A model generated the notes under the pieces. That model saw nothing but the letters and a program-made list of their open reading frames with translations, did no database searches and was not told where the DNA came from. 64,000 bases of DNA. Source: Methylocystis parvus OBBP. Its GTDB lineage: Bacteria > Pseudomonadota > Alphaproteobacteria > Rhizobiales > Beijerinckiaceae. This document shows positions 37,940-45,509 of this stretch, one piece after another. Each line of letters starts with the position of its first letter. The stretch's first letter is position 1. The stretch lies in contig NZ_CP092968.1 of assembly GCF_027571405.1 (NCBI RefSeq), positions 2,170,001 through 2,234,000 on the forward strand, given 5' to 3'. The position numbers and the translations under genes are program-made.

Positions 37940-39001
37940 ATGATGCAAAGGCGGATACGCATGATCTCGAACGAAGCGCCCACGGCTTTGTCCCGGCGTG
38001 ACGCAATTCAGGCTCTGTCGGGAGGCGCAATCGCGCTTGGCGGCGCTTTGAGGTCGCGTCCTGCAAGAGCATCCGAGCTCATTCCTGTAAGAATCCTGGG
38101 AAGCGGCAACGGCTGGAGCGCCTCGGAAATCGTCATTCTGGCGGAGGAAAATGGATTTTTTAGAAGAGAAGGCCTGAGGCTCGATCTCGTGCTCCTGCCC
38201 GCCGAAAGACTGACAATCGCGCTCGAAGGCGGCATCACTGACTTCGTCCCAAACGCTTACTACATATATTTCCTCAACATCAAGGATAAGGGTTTGAAGG
38301 GTCGACAAATCGTCTCGACCACGCCCTATCTCGATCCGCGCCTTCCCAGCGGAGGCTTGTTCGTTCGAGAGGACAGTCGGATCACGGACGCCGCAGGCCT
38401 TCGGGGAAAGACTATCGGGGTTACGGTTCTTCAGTTTGCTTCTGCGTGGTTCACTCTGGCGTATTTGCAGAAGGCCGGCCTGAAGCAGGAAGACATCAAT
38501 CTCATCGCTATTCCCGGGCCGCAGCACGAGCAGGTTTTGGCCAGCGGGGATGTCGACGCTGTTTACACCAGCGGCGCCGTCGAAGCGACGCTATTGCGGC
38601 GCGGAGGCTTTCGAAAGCTGTTCACTACGACCGACATTTCTGGGCGTCGGATTTCGCTCGGTTCGACAATCGTGAAGGATGACTTCATCAAGAGCAATCC
38701 GGATACCGTTCGTCGATATGTGACGGCGATTAACAATACGATTGAATGGGCCAACCGGAACCAGGAAGAAATCTTCCACTACGCAATCAAGACGGGCAAG
38801 GTGAACGCCGCGTTGGCGCCATATCTCTATACCCCCAACGGGAATGGAGACTATAGCGTATTGCGGTGGCCGGATCACGGGCTTCAAAATTACGACGACG
38901 TGAAATTCTGGATCGAAGTCGGCGAGAAAATCGGGATCGCACAAAAAGGACGATTTACGCCGGAAGACATCTACACAGATCAATTCAATCCAAATTCCTG
39001 A
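37940..39001 (+). CDS. ABC importer substrate-binding protein, tandem paralog (copy 2)
   Basis: The 353-residue protein matches the preceding gene product along its entire mature length, with most residues identical (RILGSGNGW, LVLLPAERLT, LQFASAWFTLAYLQKAGL, RWPDHGLQN, EDIYTDQFN are shared). The signal peptide differs but again carries a twin arginine (LSRRDAIQALSGGAIALGG). GGGAG at 37930-37934 supports ATG 37940, and the gap to copy 1 is 63 bp. A recent tandem duplication is the simplest origin; divergence is strongest in the signal region. The two copies may bind related ligands while sharing one permease/ATPase pair. Confidence 0.88.
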   Translation: MMQRRIRMISNEAPTALSRRDAIQALSGGAIALGGALRSRPARASELIPVRILGSGNGWSASEIVILAEENGFFRREGLRLDLVLLPAERLTIALEGGITDFVPNAYYIYFLNIKDKGLKGRQIVSTTPYLDPRLPSGGLFVREDSRITDAAGLRGKTIGVTVLQFASAWFTLAYLQKAGLKQEDINLIAIPGPQHEQVLASGDVDAVYTSGAVEATLLRRGGFRKLFTTTDISGRRISLGSTIVKDDFIKSNPDTVRRYVTAINNTIEWANRNQEEIFHYAIKTGKVNAALAPYLYTPNGNGDYSVLRWPDHGLQNYDDVKFWIEVGEKIGIAQKGRFTPEDIYTDQFNPNS

Positions 39002-39061
39002 ATGATCGCGTGTAGATCGGCCCGCTTGAACGCCGTGGCTCGCTCGATCGCCATCGCGGCG

Positions 39062-39664
39062 CTACTTGACGTAACGAATATCCGCGACGAGTTCCCAGCA
39101 ATCTTTGGTCTGGTAAAGAAGCAATCGGCCATCGACTCGCCTGCCCGAACGATAAGATTTGCCATCGAGGTCGTACGCCGTCCCCAAATTTTCCTCGCCC
39201 CCGTACGGCCCCCGGTAATGCACACGCGTCCACTCGACGGAAATCTGATTGCTCTGGCTCTGATCGAACTCCATCATCACATATTCATCTTTGTCGCCAG
39301 GTTTCGCCGAGACGGTTGTTTTCCAATAGAAATTGAACATTTGAATCGGAAACTTGTCGTAACTCTCTTTCGCAATCGCGCTCTTCCTCGTATCGCTCTT
39401 TTCGCCGCGTTCCTCATAATCGATTTGAGGCGCGGCGTATCTTTTTCGCACCGCTGCGGATCGGATCATCGCCCAGAACAGCTCTTTATAACTCCGGGAC
39501 TGGCACGCGAGCGCCGCCTGTTCGAGTTGCTGCCGTTCCCACTCGGCAAGGGGTTTTTCGGCGCCGCCCCACGCCGGCTCGGCAGACAGAATTTGAGGCA
39601 GCGCCAGATCGACCAAAAGGCGGCTGAAGAGCGAAGATGACGAGAATGCGCACATTGTTTTCAC
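39062..39664 (-). CDS. Small exported protein of unknown function
   Basis: This 200-residue protein is not recognised. Its GTG start at 39664 directly abuts the stop of the small ORF upstream. The N terminus (SSSSLFSRLLVDLALPQILSAEPA) could be a signal peptide. The rest is mixed alpha/beta with PIQMFNFYWKTTVSAKPG, ISVEWTRVHYRGPYGGEENL and LYQTKDCWELVADIRYVK, reminiscent of secreted surface-adhesin-like small proteins, but no family is claimed. It is the last gene of a minus-strand run of small exported proteins at 39.1-44.1 kb, and it converges on the second binding-protein gene. Confidence 0.6.
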   Translation of the reverse strand: MKTMCAFSSSSLFSRLLVDLALPQILSAEPAWGGAEKPLAEWERQQLEQAALACQSRSYKELFWAMIRSAAVRKRYAAPQIDYEERGEKSDTRKSAIAKESYDKFPIQMFNFYWKTTVSAKPGDKDEYVMMEFDQSQSNQISVEWTRVHYRGPYGGEENLGTAYDLDGKSYRSGRRVDGRLLLYQTKDCWELVADIRYVK

Positions 39665-39808
39665 TCATGTCAGATACTGCTTTCCTGTCGAGGCTATCGT
39701 CAGTTCGAGCGGAAGTTGAGCATAATAGCGAACCGGTGCGTCGCATATGTTGACGAGCGTCCAGCTTCGGAAATAGCAATGGGTAGAATTGGGCGTGAGA
39801 CGTTTCAC
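39665..39808 (-). CDS. Possible 47-residue small protein
   Basis: A short frame from GTG 39808 to TGA 39665-39667 reads THCYFRSWTLVNICDAPVR then YYAQLPLELTIASTGKQYLT. The start overlaps the upstream stop (GTGA) and the stop abuts the next start, which favours real coupling in the operon. It could instead be the tail of a larger frameshifted gene. No family is recognised. Confidence 0.35.
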   Translation of the reverse strand: MKRLTPNSTHCYFRSWTLVNICDAPVRYYAQLPLELTIASTGKQYLT

Positions 39809-40358
39809 TCGCAAAGCTTCAATGTAACGCGCTCGCGGCCGCCTTCCTCCATCACGAGCGTTTTCTTTTCGTCCGAGAGGCTGAGCTGATAGAAATGGCT
39901 TTCGCCTTGTCGAAGCGGGCGTAGCTCAACGAGCATCTCGGCAGCGGTCCGCTCCCTCTCGGACGAAAGGATGATCTTGCGTTTCTCCGCCAGACCGGTT
40001 TCTACGTCTCGCGGCGTTATCGTCTTTGGCGTTCGGACATAAGCGCCGGCGACGACGAATGGGCCGGACTTCGTCAAGATGCGACCGGCGGCGATCCAGA
40101 CGAATCCGTTGGGAGTCTGGTTGGAAACGAGACCGAGCGCGGCCTCTCGCCGCAGATTTCCAGGCGCAGGGCCCAGGCGCCGAGAAAGCCCGGCAATATT
40201 CGGGAAATATCAAGGGGCGCATGGGCTTTGCGTGCACCCCAGGCGCCGGCGACCACGATGCCGCTTTCGTTCACAGTCACGCTGGACGACGCGGCGTAAG
40301 CGGGCGACGCCGTCATGAGGATGACGACGAGAAGGCGCTTCAGTCTATTCAACATCAA
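39805..40358 (-). pseudogene. Frameshifted small exported protein gene
   Basis: The N-terminal frame from ATG 40358 gives a good signal peptide (LKRLLVVILMTASPAYA|AS) and VNESGIVVAGAWGARKAHA. The C-terminal frame gives QTPNGFVWIAAGRI, SGPFVVAGAYVRTPKTITPR and EGGRERVTLKLCE. The two frames meet between about 40140 and 40200, and the total length of 554 nt fits a one-base deletion. Reading them as one protein of about 184 residues makes better sense than two overlapping genes. The function is unknown. It could be genuine decay or a consensus error. Confidence 0.5.
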
Positions 40359-40374
40359 GACACTCCTTCCGCGC

Positions 40375-40982
40375 TCACGGCGCGGCGCAAGGAAGCTTGG
40401 GCATCAAATGGAGTCCGCTCGCCCCAAGGGCGCGCGTATTGAAGACGACCCTCGACGTCTCGACACAGATCTGTGAAGCGTCCGTGAAGCTCTTGATCTC
40501 TTCGCGCGTCAGATGCTCGGTTTCCATAGCGCCCCTGGCTGTCACCATAATAGGGACGCGCTTGAACTCCTTGTCCATTTCGTCGAAAAGGATGGCCGCT
40601 CCCGGCGCGCCGAAGTAATATGCCTTGTTCTTCATATAGGCGGTTTCCTCCTCGCCCGAAGCGTCAGAGCCGAGCGGTGCGAGCTCCACGAGGAATCTCC
40701 AACCGCTCTTTCCGGGATCGCTGCTGTCGCAGCCAAGCGCAAAATTGGGGGTCAGGTCAGGCAGGCCGGACTTATATGGTTCGCATTGAGAAAATAGAAG
40801 CGGACGCCGCCGTCCCATGCGTGTTCATCCATAATCCATTCGGATCGAGCGCTTGAGTCGATGACCTCGAGTTTCTCCCGAGGAGCGGCTTCGACGGGGA
40901 GCGATGTGAGAATCCGCAGAGCTGCGATTGCGACGATGACCACCCGGACGACCCGTCGCGCGGCGCGCTTTGTTTCTGACAT
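40375..40982 (-). pseudogene. Frameshifted exported protein gene, paralog of the next upstream gene
   Basis: From ATG 40982 a signal peptide is read (RVVRVVIVAIAALRILTSLP), continuing to WDGGVRFYF. The other frame then gives CEPYKSGLPDLTPNFALGCD, KAYYFGAPGAAILFDEMDKE and LTREEIKSF to the stop at 40375. The switch falls in the T-rich stretch near 40790-40795, and the 608-nt span fits a one-base deletion. The last 80 residues align with the product of 41037-41392 (YYFGAPG...LDE.DKE.KRVP), so the two are tandem paralogs of an unrecognised family. Confidence 0.55.
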
Positions 40983-41036
40983 TTTACGACCCTGATCTTT
41001 GAGTGAGAGAGCTCAAGCGCAGATCGACATGCGAAC

Positions 41037-41392
41037 TCAATGCGCGACGCAGGAAAGCTTCGCATTGCCGTCTATCGTCGCCTTCAACTCCGAGGTTCCA
41101 GATTCGAAAAAAATCCGCGGCGTCTCGGCGCGGATCACGAACGCATTCAGGATGGTTTGCACATCGTCTCGCGTCAGAGCGGCGGTTTCTAGCGCGTCAT
41201 TCCTCGGTGCAAGCGGAACGCGCTTTATCTCCTTGTCGGCCTCGTCCAGGAGAATGAGCGTTCCCGGCGCGCCAAAGTAATATTTCATGCCTTTCTCGTG
41301 GGCGATCTCATCCCTGCTTGTGACGCCCGATCCCGCGCAGACACCGAGCCGAAGGCGAGGAGCAGGATGGGCAAGGGGTAAATATTTCTCAT
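41037..41392 (-). pseudogene. Frameshifted exported protein gene (YYFGAPG family)
   Basis: From ATG 41392 the frame gives an ideal signal peptide (MRNIYPLPILLLAFGSVSA). The mature part is in another frame: SRDEIAHEKGMKYYFGAPG, LILLDEADKEIKRVPL and TPRIFFESGTSELKATIDG. The switch lies near 41320-41340 in a GC-rich run, and the 356-nt span fits a one-base deletion. The protein would have about 118 residues. It is paralogous to the downstream gene; the function is unknown. Confidence 0.55.
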
Positions 41393-41409
41393 AATGATGA
41401 AATCCCAGA

Positions 41410-41905
41410 TCATCGGATAAGGCGTCGAGCGCCCCAAGACTCATTGCTCGTTATCTCCAGGCTGTTTGGATTGATTTTCCCGTTCGGAAGCCTGGTCACG
41501 ACCTCATATCCGGTCGCCCTGGGCTTCTCCGCCAGTTCGGATCCGATGTCGTCAGCCCAGCGAAGTTCATATACAGGCTTCGCGAAGTGCATTAGCCGGT
41601 AGCCGTGGAGAGTCCGCCACAGTAAGAACACGCGGGTCCGGGCGGCGGAATACTCGCAATGGAGATCATAAATGATCGTGGCGACATTGCCGCTTCGCGG
41701 CGCCACGATTATCCGGTCATCCTTGATAAGGTGTGCGTTATCGGTATCGTCGCATCCGGCGTCGGTATGTGAAATTAGAAATTTACGTGCGTCTTGCACC
41801 GTTGGAGCATCCGGCGGCAATTTCTGCGCTGCAGGCCGAGGTTTGCGCGAAGAGGGCCAAGGCGCAAAGACGCGTCGCGAACCGGGTGGAGATTTTGCAG
41901 GTCAC
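41410..41905 (-). pseudogene. Frameshifted small exported protein gene
   Basis: From GTG 41905 the frame gives a signal peptide (ISTRFATRLCALALFAQTSA, then CSA). A one-base shift near 41825 leads into KLPPDAPTVQDARKFLISHT, CDDTDNAHLIKDDRIIVAPR and GYEVVTRLPNGKINPNSLEI, ending at 41410. The 496-nt span fits a one-base insertion. Two Cys residues in the mature part could form a disulfide. The family is not recognised. The next gene starts 18 bp downstream. Confidence 0.5.
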
Positions 41906-41992
41906 GTAAATTTCCACCCTCTCGCAGTCGTTCTTTTCAGATTCATCAATAACGAAAACATGCGGCGTTCCGCGAGGACATGAATGTCTCGT

Positions 41993-42829
41993 TCAACTGC
42001 GCTTACCAATGCAACGGCTTAATTTATCGCGGGCCATGAACCCGCTGCGCCATCCGATATCGAGCACGGTCTCGCCGCTGACATCGAGTCGGAAGCCCAG
42101 CTTATCCTGCATGTTGGAGAGGAGCGCATCGGCGGTCGGCACTGCGAGCGCTATGACGCCATATTCGTATTTGTAGCTGCGATCAGTATAGTTGAAGGCG
42201 TTCATCGTCTGCGTCTGCCCGTCATCCGACTGGGTCAGCGACACCTGAATCGTGCGCACCGCAGCCGGCTTCGGAATGTTCGGACCCCAGAACGTCAGCA
42301 TGGCTCCTTGGTAGTCGTCACCGGGCCCGGAGACGCGCACCGCGCCGTGGACATTGATGAACATGGCGACGCAGAACTCGCCAGGCTTTTTCGTATGCGT
42401 GTCCTGGAAAAATTCCCACTTGCCGTTCCTGACCCAGGAATAGCGCGGGTCTTTTGACATGCGCGCCGATTCCTCGATCGTGTTCTTGGCGATGTTGGCC
42501 ATCGCCAGCGTCGAGTCGAGCAGCGTCTGGGTTTTGTCAGGCAGCTGCGCCGCCTCCGCGGCGAGATCACGACGACGTTGGCGTTCTTCTTCTTGTTGTT
42601 CGTAATAGTCCTGCGCAGCCTCGCGGGCGCGCTCCATGTTCCAGTTGTGCATCTGCTCATGTTGCTCGCAGATATTGGGGAGGTTGGAACAGGCCGCGGC
42701 AGGACTGACGAAGCCCGCCAAAGCGATCAAGGCGCCCGAAATCACACAGGGCCATTCACTCTTCTTATTAGACGGATAGCGGGACTCTGTCGACGAGATG
42801 CAATTCGTCAGGCTCTTGACGTGGGTCAT
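41993..42829 (-). CDS. Exported Gln/Glu-rich coiled-coil protein of unknown function
   Basis: This 278-residue protein is intact, unlike its neighbours. A signal peptide (SGALIALAGFVSPAAA|CS) is followed by a charged helical stretch (YYEQQEEERQRRRDLAAEAA) likely to form a coiled coil, then a mixed domain with WEFFQDTHTKKPGEFCVAMF, MLTFWGPNIPKPA and GWRSGFMARDKLSRCI. The frame continues upstream to 43000, but ATG 42829 with AGGA just before it fits better and clears the hydrolase gene. No enzyme motif is recognised. The operon context suggests an envelope or secreted role. Confidence 0.65.
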   Translation of the reverse strand: MTHVKSLTNCISSTESRYPSNKKSEWPCVISGALIALAGFVSPAAACSNLPNICEQHEQMHNWNMERAREAAQDYYEQQEEERQRRRDLAAEAAQLPDKTQTLLDSTLAMANIAKNTIEESARMSKDPRYSWVRNGKWEFFQDTHTKKPGEFCVAMFINVHGAVRVSGPGDDYQGAMLTFWGPNIPKPAAVRTIQVSLTQSDDGQTQTMNAFNYTDRSYKYEYGVIALAVPTADALLSNMQDKLGFRLDVSGETVLDIGWRSGFMARDKLSRCIGKRS

Positions 42830-42842
42830 GGCCGCGTTCCTT

Positions 42843-43665
42843 TCAGCGCTGTTGGCGACGCAGGATCGACAGGATCTCGCGGACAGCGGCGACGACCGCC
42901 TCCGGCTTTTCGAGGGGAATGGCGTGACCGCTGTCGACCCACAACTGGCGGGCTCCGGGATTGAGGCGGACGATGTCGATTTGCTTGGCGTTGCTGTCAC
43001 GAGCGAGTTCGGAGCTTTCGCTCATGGGTTTGGCCGCACTGAGGATCGTGACGGGCTTGCCGGTGAACGGCGGCAAGGCGACGAGCGCCGCGCCGGTCGC
43101 CGGCAGGGCGCCCAGCTCTTCCTGCGCGAGTCCTGGAGACGCCACGTCGATGGCGAGCTTGACCAAGACCCGGCCATTTCTTGCGCGCGCCGGCGCCGCT
43201 CAACTGCTCCGGATGCGTCGAATCGACCAGCACGAGGCCGGCCACCTCGTCGGAATGACGGCGCGCATAGAGTTGGACGTAAAGACCGCCGATGGAATGA
43301 CCGACCAGCACATAGGGCGGCGCGATCCCCTTGGCCCGAAGGGTCGCGCGGAGTTCCTCGACGATGGTGACGCCGTCGCGCGGCGTCGTCGCCGGCGCAC
43401 TCGCGCCGATGCCGGGACGATTATAGGCGAAAACGGTGGTTTCCGTCGCGATGTCCGGCAGAATCTTGGACCACCACTCCAATCGACCGCCGAGTCCGTT
43501 TTCGAACATCACGGCCGGCATGCCTCTTCCTGCGACGACGTGCTCGACCTTTCGCTCGGCAAGGACCGACGTTGCGACGCCGTCCATCGAGACGCAACCG
43601 CCGACTGCGAGAATCGTGACGAGAAGTGTCGCGACGATACGGCCAGAGCGCCGAATGCGTAACAT
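42843..43665 (-). pseudogene. Frameshifted alpha/beta hydrolase lipoprotein gene
   Basis: The N-terminal frame from ATG 43665 reads a lipoprotein-type signal (VATLLVTILAVGGC), then an alpha/beta hydrolase: MFENGLGGRLEWW, VFAYNRPGIGASAP, the nucleophile elbow VLVGHSIGGLYVQLYA, and LVLVDSTHPEQL. A one-base insertion near 43170 moves it to the frame reading VLVKLAIDVASPGL, PVTILSAAKPMS, and LWVDSGHAIPLEKPEAVV, which holds the catalytic His. Joined, it would be a normal esterase-like enzyme of about 274 residues. As written, the product lacks the His and is probably inactive, unless the indel is an error. Confidence 0.7.
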
Positions 43666-43715
43666 GGCGTCCCGCACTGCTTTCTCTTGCTTGCGCTGAA
43701 CTTCGACTCTCATCT

Positions 43716-44148
43716 TCAATCGCGCCGCGGCATCGACGTCAGAACATGATGATATGCAGGGATCATTGACTGCGGATCCGACGCCCAACACGCTGTGATT
43801 TTGTTCTTGGTCAGGTCGTCGAAAAACGCGACGCGCTTTCCCGTATGGAAGGACGCTTCCATCGAAATCCCCTCCGGCGAACTGAATCTGAAACAGATCA
43901 TCGAGCGTGATTTCGCCTTGCTCAAACTTGCTTCTGCCCCACGCCACATATTCAGCCTTCGTTATGTTAGCAAAGCCCGGGTGACCGAACCTCTCAGCTG
44001 GTGACGTACTACCCTCGGCGCGAATCACTTGCGCTTGCGCAAAGTGCGCCTCGAAGGAGCCAGCGCACTGTGCTTCCTTAGCGACTCTCGTCGCTGCTGC
44101 CCCGGCGGCTGTGCGCGAAATGGGAACGCGCCAATTTTCATCGCTCAT
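43716..44148 (-). pseudogene. Frameshifted gene of unknown function
   Basis: From ATG 44148 the frame reads ENWRVPISRTAAGAAATRVA, FGHPGFANITKAEYVAWG and EQGEITLDDLFQIQFAGGD. A one-base shift near 43880, at a run of G, continues in the frame reading SFHTGKRVAFFDDLTKNKIT and ending HHVLTSMPRRD at 43716, just before the hydrolase start. The span of 433 nt fits a one-base insertion. No signal peptide is visible and the family is not recognised. It heads the minus-strand run. Confidence 0.5.
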
Positions 44149-44316
44149 TCCTTCACTGGAAAGGCTAGGGAGACGTTGTTTTTTTGAAGGCCTGGCTTCG
44201 ACCTGCTTCAGTAACGCTCGTTTGGGCGTTCGCGCCTAGATGCTCGGAAGCACCAGTACACTATTGATCTCGGGCTAGGAGACCCTGTCTGAGCTGCTCT
44301 GGGGTAGATAAGGGAA

Positions 44317-44409
44317 CTATTGCGGTCTGCACGGCGCCCGCCGCGTCAGCCCCCGCTGCTCCATGCGAAAATTGATCGCTTCGATCGGGTCGGACGGATC
44401 AAGATAGGC
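44317..44409 (-). pseudogene. HigA-type antitoxin N-terminal fragment
   Basis: A short minus-strand frame reads LDPSDPIEAINFRMEQRGLT before degenerating. This matches the start of the helix-turn-helix of HigA-like antitoxins (DPIEAIKFRMEQ.GLTRKDL). The rest of the domain and any toxin gene are absent, so it is a relic. Confidence 0.5.
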
Positions 44410-44412
44410 GTT

Positions 44413-45267
44413 TCAGAATGCTTCCGGGATTAACATCGACAAATAGTCAGCGCCGAGCTCTTCATCTATCTTCCGCTTCGGCAGCTCGATCTTCCGGCGT
44501 GCGGACTCTTCATAGGGAATCGCGTTCAGAAGATGTGTGATGACGTTAAGCCGAGCACGTTTCTTATCGTTTGATTTAGCGACATGCCAGGGAGCCCACG
44601 GCGTATGGGTCGCCGCGAACATTTCGTCGCGGGCGCGCGTATAATCGTCCCAGCGCGTATAGGATTTCAGATCCATCTCGGTCAGCTTCCACAGCTTGCG
44701 ACCGTCATTGATGCGGTCTTCAAGGCGCTTGGTCTGCTCCTTGGGACTGACCTCCAGCCAATATTTCAGGAGCACGATTCCCGACTCCACCATCGCCTGC
44801 TCGACCTTCGGCGTGGCGCTCAGGAATCCTTCGACCTGCTTTTCCGTGCAGAAACCCATCACGCGTTCAACGCCGGCGCGGTTGTACCAGCTTCGGTCGA
44901 AAATCACGATCTCGCCGCCGGCGGGCAGATGCGGCAGATAGCGCTGGATATACATTTGCGACTTTTCACGTTCGGTGGGCGCGGGCAAAGCGACGACGCG
45001 GAATGTCCGCGGACTGACGCGCTCGGTCAGGGCCTTGATGACGCCACCCTTGCCGGCGCCGTCTCTCCCTTCAAAGACGACGCAAATCTTCTTCTTTTCC
45101 CGCTTTACCCACTCCTGAAGCTGGACGAGCTCGACATGTAGCCGTGCGAGCTCGGCTTCATATGTTTTGCGCGGCAGCTTTTCCGGCGCCCCTGATTGCG
45201 CAACCGCGACATCGGAAGCCGTCGTCGCCTCCTTATCCTTGCTCTTTGCTTTATTCTTCTTGCCCAT
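44413..45267 (-). CDS. ppk2: Polyphosphate kinase 2 (PPK2 family)
   Basis: The 284-residue protein is a PPK2-type P-loop kinase that transfers phosphate between polyphosphate and nucleoside diphosphates. Walker A is GRDGAGKGGVI, Walker B with the lid start is IFDRSWYNRAGVERVMGFC, and YWLEVSPKEQTKRLEDRIND and PWHVAKSNDKKRARLN are conserved blocks. A basic, Lys-rich N-terminal tail precedes the domain. ATG 45267 is chosen; the frame runs a few codons farther upstream. It is divergent from the DUF3141 operon with about 240 bp between starts, so both may respond to energy or phosphate status. Nucleotide preference cannot be read reliably. Confidence 0.93.
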   Translation of the reverse strand: MGKKNKAKSKDKEATTASDVAVAQSGAPEKLPRKTYEAELARLHVELVQLQEWVKREKKKICVVFEGRDGAGKGGVIKALTERVSPRTFRVVALPAPTEREKSQMYIQRYLPHLPAGGEIVIFDRSWYNRAGVERVMGFCTEKQVEGFLSATPKVEQAMVESGIVLLKYWLEVSPKEQTKRLEDRINDGRKLWKLTEMDLKSYTRWDDYTRARDEMFAATHTPWAPWHVAKSNDKKRARLNVITHLLNAIPYEESARRKIELPKRKIDEELGADYLSMLIPEAF

Positions 45268-45509
45268 GGCCCGCACCAATTACGCGAAGCGAAACATCGC
45301 TGAGGATAGCGCTGACCGTGCGACGCGCCTATCGGAATATTTCGTGATCTGTGTCAGGAGCGACTGACGTGAACTTAACCTTTCCGGATGGCGAACAGGC
45401 GCAGTGCGTCCCGAAATATTTACTTGTCAGGACGGGCGCGCTAGATCTTGTGCGCTGCGGCATCGGTCATGTGCGTCCGAGCCCCGCGCCTATATGTGAG
45501 GAATGGCGT

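Noticed and set aside
37538..38527. 329-codon minus-strand ORF across the two binding-protein genes
   Set aside because: It runs antisense across both paralogs and the gap between them; the open frame follows from codon composition.
42997..44148. One 383-residue hydrolase fusion gene
   Set aside because: The long ORF joins the first half of one gene and the first half of the hydrolase by chance because both share a frame. The true ends are in other frames, at 43716 and 42843.
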